Source: Methanospirillum lacunae (GTDB taxonomy: Archaea > Halobacteriota > Methanomicrobia > Methanomicrobiales > Methanospirillaceae). From it: a stretch of DNA of 64,000 nucleotides. How positions within the stretch are numbered: position 1 is the first letter of the stretch; each line of letters opens with the position of its first letter. The translations under genes were made by a program, and so were the position numbers. The stretch covers positions 28,514 through 92,513 of the forward strand of contig NZ_QGMY01000018.1 of assembly GCF_003173355.1 (NCBI RefSeq), read 5' to 3'. This document shows positions 44,664 through 52,950 of the stretch, piece after piece. The notes under the pieces were generated by a model. The model saw only the letters and a program-made list of their open reading frames with translations. It ran no database searches and was not told the origin of the DNA.

Positions 44664-47150
44664 CTATTGAGCAAAAATATACCTGGTTTTACTCTCGTCA
44701 TACCGCCCATCCATGGTTCTGACAATAAGAGACACAGGGAATTGGCCTGATATAGTATATGTATGAACAGGATTCTGTTTTACTGAATTTGATCCATCTC
44801 CAAAGTTCCAGTACCATGAATCAGGAGAACCTGTAGATTTGTCTGTGAACTGAATGGTAATTGGTGTAGATCCAGAAGCCTTGTCCACCATGAAGTCAGC
44901 AGCAAGGGTTTGTGATTGCCGGGTAAAATCTGCCTGAATAGTATGATCTGATCTAACTTTCATGAACGTATGTGAAGAAGCTTTCCCGATACTAATGCCA
45001 TCTACCTGAACGTTGTTTATAGTATATCCTGAATCAGGAGTGATGTTGAAGGATTGATCAGCACCATCAGGCACAGAAATATTTCCGGATGGAGTAATAC
45101 TCCCGTGATCTGATGCAGTAGCGGTTATGATGTGGGCTAACGGCGGTGCTACTGCAATGTAGTTATCCTTCTTCATGATATCTGATCCATGTGGACCAGA
45201 TAAACTCAACGTTACCGAATAGGTACCTGGATTTCTGTATGTATGAGTTGGGTTTTTATCCCGTGAAAGGGAGCTTTTATCGCCAAAATCCCACCGATAC
45301 TCTGTGCGATTATTCACACCCACACTTTGATCAGTAAAGGATACATCAAGCGGAACAGGACCAGAGAGAGGAACTGCTGAAAATTGAGCCTTCATCGAAG
45401 GAGTTTTGTTTGTTACAGTAATCGTCGCTGGAGCAGTGGAATTGTATATTTTCCTGTTTTTATCTTCTATCTGCAGGGATGCTGAATAAGTGCCTGGCTC
45501 AGAGTATCTGTGCTCTGCCATTTTTTCTTTTGATTTGTATGGGGTTGAACCATCACCAAAATTCCAGATCCGGACGAACATCTCACCTGGAGTGGAAGGA
45601 TCCAATTCAGATTTATCCATGAAATGAACCAATAAAGGAGCAGTTCCATTCAGGGGTGAAACACCAAATTTTACCACCGGGTCTCTGGATGGCAGGGCAT
45701 GAATATATGCAGGTTCTGTCTTTGTTGAATTGATCCTGTTGCTGTCTGTAACAGTGAGTGAAACAGGATAGACGCCGGGTACTGCATAGGTGTGAACCGG
45801 ATTCTTCTCTTTCGACAAAGAACTCCCGTCACCAAAGTCCCATACATAATTCGTGATAGAAACAGGACTTTTGCTTGTGTCTGTGAATGAAACATTCAAT
45901 GGTACAGGCCCATCCCGGGGTGCTGCAGTAAATGACGGAGTAAATGAAGAAGAGCCATTTGCAATTGTTATCACTACAGAAGACGGGGAATTATATTTTG
46001 CACCGACTTGATCCTGCATCTGCAGGGATACAGTATAGTTACCGGGTGTTGAATACACATGCTGGATATTACGAAGGTTTGTTCCATTTGATGTTGAATT
46101 ATCACCAAAATCCCAGATGTATGTGTACATCTCATAAGGTACTGAAGGATCAAGTTCTGATTGATCAATGAAGTAGATCACATCTGATGGGGTTCCACTC
46201 TGGGGAACTGCAGTAAACTGGACAGATGGATACCGGGATGGCTGGGCATGAATATATGCAGATTTTGTTGTAATTGCATTTGCACCGTCAGCATTCGCAA
46301 TTGTCAGGCTCACATTATATTTTCCAGCACCCTGGTAGGTATGAACAGGATTCTGCTCTGTCGAATTTTCGCTCCCGTCACCAAAGTTCCAGGCATAACT
46401 GGCTATTGAAACCGGACTAACACTCTGATCGATAAAGGAAACACTCAGAGGGACCGGACCACTTGGAGGTACTGCTGCAAACAAGGCAGAAAACGCAGAC
46501 TGGTTACTGATGGTTATCGTTACAGGAGTGGACGAATCATACAATTTTCCAGTTTGATCCTGTATCTGCAAGGATGCTGAATAACTGCCAGATGATGTAT
46601 ATGCATGGCAGGTATTGTGAGTGTTTGAAGAATCTGTTGTTCCATCGCCAAAATCCCAGATATAGGTGTACATCTCAGCAGGAACTGAAGGATCAAGTTC
46701 TGATTGATCAATGAACGATATTATCTGGGAGATACTGCCATTTTCCGGTGTGGCAGTAAATTTTACTACCGGATATTGCGAAGGCAGAACATGAATGAAT
46801 GCTGGTTCTACCTTAGTGTTATTCTCACCGATATCATTTGTCACCGTCAGAGAGACATTGTACCTACCCCTGCTCACATAGGTGTGATTGGAATTCCGGT
46901 CACTTGAATTATTGCTTCCGTCACCAAAATTCCATGAATAATTCGTAATTGTAGCATTCGTTGAACTCTGATCAATAAATGATACAGTTAGAGGTTCGGA
47001 CCCGGACATCGGAACTCCGGTAAAGGCAGCATTTATTTCAGCTGCAACTGTCCCAGACAGGAGAATGAAAACCAGGAGAGACCAAATCGTGTTCCGGTAC
47101 AGAACCCGAAGAGCCCCTCCTTTTTTGGGAATTATTTCAAAAAATTTCAT
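44664..47150 (-). CDS. Surface protein with eight PKD domains
   Basis: An 828-residue exported protein with a signal peptide (residues about 18-37). Seven PKD domains alternate between two types: an odd type with SGPVPLxVSFxDQS and YxWxFGDGS, and an even type with SELDPSVPxEMYTYIWDFGD. After domain seven a Bacterial-repeat-like domain (ITPDSGYTINNVQVDGISIG) precedes a final PKD (STPITIQFTDKSTGSPDSWY). The A-B pairs show near-identical DNA with a 540-base period. PKD proteins form extended surface stalks in methanogens. A strong AAGGAGG site precedes the start, 29 bases after the upstream 1155-residue surface protein gene, so the two are an operon. Confidence 0.93.
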   Translation of the reverse strand: MKFFEIIPKKGGALRVLYRNTIWSLLVFILLSGTVAAEINAAFTGVPMSGSEPLTVSFIDQSSTNATITNYSWNFGDGSNNSSDRNSNHTYVSRGRYNVSLTVTNDIGENNTKVEPAFIHVLPSQYPVVKFTATPENGSISQIISFIDQSELDPSVPAEMYTYIWDFGDGTTDSSNTHNTCHAYTSSGSYSASLQIQDQTGKLYDSSTPVTITISNQSAFSALFAAVPPSGPVPLSVSFIDQSVSPVSIASYAWNFGDGSENSTEQNPVHTYQGAGKYNVSLTIANADGANAITTKSAYIHAQPSRYPSVQFTAVPQSGTPSDVIYFIDQSELDPSVPYEMYTYIWDFGDNSTSNGTNLRNIQHVYSTPGNYTVSLQMQDQVGAKYNSPSSVVITIANGSSSFTPSFTAAPRDGPVPLNVSFTDTSKSPVSITNYVWDFGDGSSLSKEKNPVHTYAVPGVYPVSLTVTDSNRINSTKTEPAYIHALPSRDPVVKFGVSPLNGTAPLLVHFMDKSELDPSTPGEMFVRIWNFGDGSTPYKSKEKMAEHRYSEPGTYSASLQIEDKNRKIYNSTAPATITVTNKTPSMKAQFSAVPLSGPVPLDVSFTDQSVGVNNRTEYRWDFGDKSSLSRDKNPTHTYRNPGTYSVTLSLSGPHGSDIMKKDNYIAVAPPLAHIITATASDHGSITPSGNISVPDGADQSFNITPDSGYTINNVQVDGISIGKASSHTFMKVRSDHTIQADFTRQSQTLAADFMVDKASGSTPITIQFTDKSTGSPDSWYWNFGDGSNSVKQNPVHTYTISGQFPVSLIVRTMDGRYDESKTRYIFAQ

Positions 47151-47179
47151 AATTTCCTCCTTTATCCCTCTGGTTTATA

Positions 47180-50100
47180 TCACGCCCCAAAGTTCATCTG
47201 TGAAAACAGGGAATCGCTGGAGGAAGTTGCAAGATTTGGGGTCTTCAGATATGTTGTCTGGGATGGATGAAGAACCTCGAGAGCTTTTGCAGTTCCGACC
47301 TGAAGACCAAAGAGGATGCCATTTCCCCAGTATTTCTGTGAGAGGCGTTTTCCCTGGAATGTTGCATCCCACTTCCGGGTGTTGTTGTTGATGGTGATAG
47401 TGGCATTAAGATCTTTTCCACTTTTCTGATAGGTATAGATGTTTCCACTAACATTGGTTGCTTTTAAGAATGAAAGATCAATGCCATTGAGAGTAATGTG
47501 CAAAGGTTTGGTCGCATTAAGGGTGGCATTTGTTAATTCCCCACCTCTCAAAGTGAGGAAACAATTCTCCGGGCCATCATCCAGGTATCTGATAGCTCCC
47601 TGTAGGGTTGCATTTTTGAGCCCAAACACATCATTTGTCAGATTCTCATTTGCACCAGACCAGGATACATCCTCTTTTCCAGTCATCAGAACATCATCGG
47701 ATATCGAAAGATTCTTGCCCCCGATACCAATATTTACGATATTTGATTTGAGACCGTACTTTACAAGTTCCTTTACTGGGCTTGCAGTAAACCACCATTT
47801 ACCGGTCCCGAAATCTACTATCAGATGAGAAAACCCGTTCATTGAATCATTGGTAGTATATGTTATCTCATGATCAGACACGATCGTCCGGTTTCCAACC
47901 GTGGGACCGAACGGGAAGGTGAGATCTCCTACTTTAACCGTCAAAGGTTTTTGAAGGTGCAATGCGGTGTTTTTGGTAAACTCATCGGGTATTTTCCCCT
48001 GTACTTTTATCAAATTCCCGGGGGAACTATTTTGTACAGCAATAATAGCCGTATCAACTACTTTTGAGGATTTTTTAGCAAAGATAGCACGGATGGTTGA
48101 CAGATCGGTGTTCACTGTTGCATTCACTACTAAAGATGAGGAATCATTCAGATCAAGTCCGTATGCATCCCAATGGAGGAACTGATATCCCTCTGTCGGA
48201 ACTGCCTTAACCTGGCCGGACATTCCTTTGCGAATACCTCCTTCAGGGAGGGTGATGGTTCCGGCACCGGCAGGAATCACATTAGCGTGGATCTTCTGAT
48301 CGGCAGATGACTGCTCATTATAGCAACCTGATGATTTGTCTGCAGAAAGGAGGTTATAGGTAAGAAGCCAGGGCTGATACCCGGAGAATGTGTCAGGAAC
48401 CCATGGAACTTTTCCTTTTCCATTTGGTGTGAGGATCACCGGTTCAACCTGAATTGTATCATAACCACAGACATCATCTTCTGCTTCCTTCATCGACCAT
48501 TTGAATGCAATTCCCTGATTAATAGCATTGGTAATAGTCTTCTCATCTTCATAATCGAATGTGCCACCGACTCCAAATCCCATTATTTTAACACTGGTTT
48601 CAACATCGCCATCGACCTTCTGGGTATTGCTGGTTTCAGTTGCCATCTCGAATTCGGTGGTTTGTTGCACCCCCATGCTCCATTCAAGGTTATTTCCTAG
48701 GGAAGTTGCGGTAAAATATGATGCATACGGACTCTGGGTCCAGTCACGATCCGCCCAGCCACCGGACCATGAGGCCCAGTTCCATTCATTAAAGTTATTA
48801 AATGCCGGAGAGGTCATCATACCGGCTAGCGGTCCGGAGGTTGGCGGGCTTGTGATGTTATACCCCAGAGCGTGTGCAGATACCGGATTTGTTGGACTCA
48901 TCGTCGTGAGATAGAGAATCTCCGGATGACCTGGATTAAGAACACTGTTATAATCTGCGTAATTATATGCATGTGTTACCAGATTCGGTGCCAGATACAG
49001 GATAAACCCATTTGAATGCTCACCCATGCTACAATGACTGATAGTATCTATGGTTTTCTGTGAGAACTCTGCCTTATTACTATCAGAAGCTTCTACCGTC
49101 GCGGATGCAGATGCATCAAGTCCCACCCGTTTCTTGAGGAACTTGTTCTCATAACTGACAGTAGCCTTTGCCGATTCAGATCCCCCGGTTTCGGTAACCT
49201 GCGAGTCGGTCTTGCTCAATTCAACCTCTGAGGTCACCTCCATTCCGTCGCATTCATAGCCATTGTACGTAAATGGAGGAGCACCGTCGACAAATCCGAC
49301 AGGAACAGCAAGATTGCCATAAGTATTGAAGTCACTTTGGGTATCAAAGGTATTTACCGTGGTATTCCTGACAAGCATATCTGAATTGTATAACACAAGA
49401 TATGAAAAACAACCATTATTTCCTTCGTAAGAAGTTACTTTATTTTGATAACCAAGTAAGCAATTAACAACTTCACTATTTTCCGAGTTTTCGATTGGGA
49501 GATTTATGTCTGTTTTCGTCACAAATCCATATCCAAATGCTTGATTAATAGAGGTGGATGGAACTTTTATCGGATTTTCTACCCAGGAATCCGTTGGAAA
49601 TGAGGAGACATCACAGGTATAAGTGGTCATGACCGGAACCGATACCAGGTTAACGTCACCGCAGACGATGGCATTAATATTGTTCACACCAGACGGATTT
49701 TCCGGATAGGAACCTGCAGTCAGGATGACTGCCGAGGGTTTTCCTTTGTAGGTGTTCACCCAGGTATTCTGATCAATTAGCGTTTTCTCTCCGTAGTAGT
49801 TATCTGGACCAATGAAAGAGGTTTGAACGGTATCGGCAAAATCGTATGTCCAGATGATTACCGGCTGATCAGTATACATGTGAGTTGTTACCATGACATC
49901 ATAGATCTCGGTGTCAGGTACAGGTGAAAATCCCGGACGGCTTGAATCATTATTGGTGAGACTATACACCGGCTGTGCTGTAAGCACAGATGATGATCCT
50001 TCGAGATCTTCTATCGAAATGAAAAAGACATCCAGATACGGGGTAGATGCACTTGTAATTTTCCGGATTAAATACACCCCGTCATCGGTACTACAGACCT

Positions 50101-50647
50101 GAAATAACTTCGGATTGCTCCCTGCATTATCCCAGACATAATTGGCGATGGTCTTTTTTGCCCCCCAACTTCCTGACCAACCGGTCCCGTCAGGTTGCAG
50201 GGTGAACGAATCAACACTCGTCTGGCCGGTTGAGAAATCATACCCGAAGATGTAATTTACCCCGTTGACATACGTACTCCTGAATCCGGAAGGGCAGGGA
50301 TTCCCAATCTGTCCATTAACTGTCAGCGGCTGGTTTATGACGTACTGAAACTGCGGATGACCTCCAGAATTTTCCGTCTGGACTTTGTACACATATGACT
50401 TACTTGGATAATTTTCATAATAAGTCCATGTTTGCGTTTGAATTGCCAGATAACCTGGTGCCGGTGAGAACATGGAGATTGAAGGATAATTTGCTGCTGG
50501 TTCTCCACCAAAGCCTAAAACCTCAGGCCCCATAAATTCCGCTATTACCGGCGACGCTCCAAGCAGGAGTGTGATCGTAAATATTCCTAATAATAAACCC
50601 AGTTTAAGTTGACCCGAGGATCTTTTCCCTGCCATAATGTAGTTCAC
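47180..50647 (-). CDS. Large exported surface protein with a Bacterial-repeat domain
   Basis: An 1155-residue secreted protein with a signal peptide (from the internal ATG at 50635, residues 18-35). The N-terminal third (to about 470) looks like a beta-rich domain with many aromatic residues. The centre (about 480-780) contains the Ser/Thr-rich, alternating segments of an unidentified beta domain. Residues about 785-865 form a Bacterial-repeat (InlB-like) domain (MSGQVKAVPTEGYQFLHWDA), followed by a C-terminal domain rich in N-x-S/T sites. No membrane anchor ends the protein. It is upstream of and co-directional with the PKD protein. I do not recognise the central part. Confidence 0.82.
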   Translation of the reverse strand: MNYIMAGKRSSGQLKLGLLLGIFTITLLLGASPVIAEFMGPEVLGFGGEPAANYPSISMFSPAPGYLAIQTQTWTYYENYPSKSYVYKVQTENSGGHPQFQYVINQPLTVNGQIGNPCPSGFRSTYVNGVNYIFGYDFSTGQTSVDSFTLQPDGTGWSGSWGAKKTIANYVWDNAGSNPKLFQVCSTDDGVYLIRKITSASTPYLDVFFISIEDLEGSSSVLTAQPVYSLTNNDSSRPGFSPVPDTEIYDVMVTTHMYTDQPVIIWTYDFADTVQTSFIGPDNYYGEKTLIDQNTWVNTYKGKPSAVILTAGSYPENPSGVNNINAIVCGDVNLVSVPVMTTYTCDVSSFPTDSWVENPIKVPSTSINQAFGYGFVTKTDINLPIENSENSEVVNCLLGYQNKVTSYEGNNGCFSYLVLYNSDMLVRNTTVNTFDTQSDFNTYGNLAVPVGFVDGAPPFTYNGYECDGMEVTSEVELSKTDSQVTETGGSESAKATVSYENKFLKKRVGLDASASATVEASDSNKAEFSQKTIDTISHCSMGEHSNGFILYLAPNLVTHAYNYADYNSVLNPGHPEILYLTTMSPTNPVSAHALGYNITSPPTSGPLAGMMTSPAFNNFNEWNWASWSGGWADRDWTQSPYASYFTATSLGNNLEWSMGVQQTTEFEMATETSNTQKVDGDVETSVKIMGFGVGGTFDYEDEKTITNAINQGIAFKWSMKEAEDDVCGYDTIQVEPVILTPNGKGKVPWVPDTFSGYQPWLLTYNLLSADKSSGCYNEQSSADQKIHANVIPAGAGTITLPEGGIRKGMSGQVKAVPTEGYQFLHWDAYGLDLNDSSSLVVNATVNTDLSTIRAIFAKKSSKVVDTAIIAVQNSSPGNLIKVQGKIPDEFTKNTALHLQKPLTVKVGDLTFPFGPTVGNRTIVSDHEITYTTNDSMNGFSHLIVDFGTGKWWFTASPVKELVKYGLKSNIVNIGIGGKNLSISDDVLMTGKEDVSWSGANENLTNDVFGLKNATLQGAIRYLDDGPENCFLTLRGGELTNATLNATKPLHITLNGIDLSFLKATNVSGNIYTYQKSGKDLNATITINNNTRKWDATFQGKRLSQKYWGNGILFGLQVGTAKALEVLHPSQTTYLKTPNLATSSSDSLFSQMNFGA

Positions 50648-51047
50648 CTACCCTCCAAGATACAGAGTTCCCCAACCTGTTCCTGAGAGATATCAACGAA
50701 TTCCTGAAAAAGAGTAATTCACCTCCCATCCGATGAGTATGATATTATCTCTTATGGAGAGATTATATTCATTTGCGGGATATATAATTGCCTATATTTA
50801 CCCAGATAAATACAATACGGTTCTTAAATTATTATTTTAACGTTTTTTCAAGAAATGTCATAGATTATTGGATTACAAGAGAACGCATCATATCTAGTGA
50901 TTCTTCTGTCACCTTGGAGATGCCTCATACAGATCTCTAACTTAAATACACATGATAATGTAACCTTAACAAATTGAGAAAGATAATGAGATTAGAGAGA
51001 TCTGATATTAAAATAAAAATACACGCAAGGATCAAGAGAATAATAAG
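50648..51047. other. Promoter-side intergenic DNA
   Basis: AT-rich spacer between the large surface-protein gene and a truncated MFS gene. It should carry the surface operon's promoter (TATA-like GATATATAATTG near 50790). I see no gene or repeat. Confidence 0.4.
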
Positions 51048-51472
51048 TTAAATTTTTTCATCCCGGGTGTGCAGAACCAGAATCAGAGTAAGGACTGCAA
51101 ATACCATTGCCACAAGATACACGGTCTGATACCCCATCAATGACATAGCATGAGTAATCCTTCCGACAAGGGGGGTTCCATCACGTGGAACCCCGTCTAT
51201 GTACATCCGGACAGCAAAAATCGTCTGAAAAAGGGCTATTCCGGCATATCTGGCAGTCATCAAAATTCCAGAGGCATTTCCTTCTGCACCTTGCGGACAG
51301 GATGACATAATCAGTCTTCCATTAGGACTAGAAAATGCAGTGGTTGAAAACCGCATGATGATCAGATAAACGACAATTACCAGGATAATGGTGTTATCAT
51401 CAAATGTACTGAAAAGGAAGGATGCACTGATAGTGATAATGATGCATCCGATAGAGACCATCCGGCTTCCTT
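51048..51472 (-). pseudogene. C-terminal fragment of an MFS transporter
   Basis: A 137-codon frame gives four C-terminal helices of a major-facilitator transporter. The typical inter-helix loop pattern precedes it (GSRMVSIG) and NGRLIMSSCPQGAEGNASGI is the MFS helix 11 region. The N-terminal two-thirds are absent: upstream the frame meets a TGA inside the left end of an insertion sequence at 51473. Residual coding quality is high, so the break is recent. Confidence 0.75.
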
Positions 51473-52308
51473 TTCAGTAGTTCTCTAACTCAAAATTTCG
51501 GCATTGGAAACAATTCGGTACCATAATATAGATACGAGTTGCCCTTCTGTTGTGTACCAGTAAAAATCAAATTCTGCGACAAATTGTCTTTTAATTAGTG
51601 AACAGGTCTGTTTTAGAAGAATCATTACTGCGCTTGACAATATTCTAGAAATCCCAATTCGAGGAAAACTGAACCAGAGAAAAGTGATTGAAACTGTCGT
51701 TGGAATGGCTTCAAATCAAGGATCAATTCATTCAACATCGAAATGTCTTGTTGATGTTCCTTGTGAAACCTCACTGCGGCATCACCTTCAGAAACTTGAC
51801 TTTGATTATCTTCAGAATAATAATGTAGAGATACTAACATCTGATGCTATATCTATTCTTAATCCCGGAAAAAAGTATAAATTCACAATAGATTTTTCAC
51901 TGGAACCCTACTATGGCAATCAAACAGAAGAAAACTCTGAATATATTATCCGCAGCCAAACAAAGAAGTCGACAAACGACTTTTATGGATATTCTAGACT
52001 GAAAAACTGTTCAAAACTAAAAAATTCTCTAAATGTATACGTAGACATTTCTACGCCATTGTTTCAATGCTCTTAAAAATATTTAGCTTGTGATAGCAGG
52101 GACTATTTCTCACTAGTTCAGGCGGGTCCACGTGTAATTATTCTGCGTGAAATCAGGTTTGAATGGTTCCTTGATCTCCTCTGGAATTATACAAAAAGGT
52201 GAGAAAGTTTAGGACTCAAATTCACTCATACAGTGTTCTATTTTAGGGGTTTCGACGTAATTACGTTGAATAATTGAGGGAGATTAATAGGTTAGAGAAC
52301 TACTGAAT
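51473..52308 (+). mobile_element. Internally deleted insertion sequence with 17-bp inverted ends
   Basis: TTCAGTAGTTCTCTAAC at 51473-51489 is the exact reverse complement of 52292-52308. Between them lie the two ends of one transposase: an N-terminal part (51564-52076) and a C-terminal part (52087-52201). The 836-base length is about 400-500 short of a complete element of this type, so it is a non-autonomous derivative. I see no clear target-site duplication. It abuts the truncated MFS gene, which it probably disrupted. Confidence 0.75.
51564..52201 (+). pseudogene. ISH3-like transposase remnant
   Basis: The first part reads KLNQRKVIETVVGMASNQGS, DVPCETSLRHHLQKLDFDYL and YYGNQTEENSEYIIRSQTKK followed by STNDFYGYS, the N-terminal and first catalytic region of ISH3-type DDE transposases. 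A frame break at about 52010-52085 follows. The second part, LVQAGPRVIILREIRFEWFL followed by DLLWNYTKR and a stop at 52199-52201, is the C-terminus. The central catalytic region is missing, so it is inactive. The family name is a pattern-based judgement. Confidence 0.7.
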
Positions 52309-52483
52309 GTACTGATTCTGATTAGATTGTTATGTTATTCAGATATACTCAGCGACAGAAATTCAAATTTTAAATACTCCTAATTTAGCATCCCTTTAAT
52401 CCTAAATTTCTATAAATTTGAATAAGAGAGTGCCATTCATAATTTACTCTGGCGTTAAGTATATTTTTCTTACCACCATATAG

Positions 52484-52657
52484 TCCAGAGTAAATCCAGT
52501 GGAATTAGTATGGAAGAAAACTCGGAATTCAGAAACGCATAATCGCGATTTTCCATCCTTGCAATCATTGTTTGAATGTACCACGGGGGCATTTGAGAGA
52601 TGGAGCCAACCCAATGAGACATTAAAATCACTATGCACAATTAATTATGTCGTTTAG
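52484..52657 (+). pseudogene. C-terminal fragment of an IS630-type transposase
   Basis: A 57-codon frame begins SRVNPVELVWKKTRNSETHN and continues FPSLQSLFECTTGAFERWSQ, ending in TAG at 52655. NPVExVW is the hallmark of the last acidic residue in IS630-family DDE transposases, and the following helices fit that C-terminus. No start or catalytic N-terminal half is visible, so it is a relic. Confidence 0.55.
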
Positions 52658-52672
52658 TATAATGATGAAAAA

Positions 52673-52783
52673 ATGTGGGGTTTTTACTATCCTCTAGGGC
52701 TTATTATTGCTGTCGTTCTAGGATACCTCATTTGGCCATCACCGCATGCCAAAACCACTCCCTCAAACAAAATCAACACCTAA
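52673..52783 (+). CDS. Possible 36-residue membrane peptide
   Basis: An ATG at 52673 opens a 36-codon frame: MWGFYYPLGLIIAVVLGYLI, then WPSPHAKTTPSNKINT. It has one good hydrophobic helix and a polar tail. There is no strong ribosome binding site, and it lies in decayed transposon DNA, so it may be fortuitous. Confidence 0.3.
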   Translation: MWGFYYPLGLIIAVVLGYLIWPSPHAKTTPSNKINT

Positions 52784-52950
52784 ATTAGGTTACAATTTTT
52801 TGCACAGTGATTCACATCACGAACCAAATCTATTCGAATTGGGCAAACGGATTACTCCATTCCCCCCTTTTCATAACTATACAAAAAATTAGTTAAAAAA
52901 CCGTAGCATTGAAACTCGTAGAATTGTCAGGTAGAAAGTATAGATAGCAT

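Noticed and set aside
47175..47454. Overlapping short frames at the end of the large surface-protein gene
   Set aside because: Shadows of the 1155-residue frame, which is continuous to its stop.
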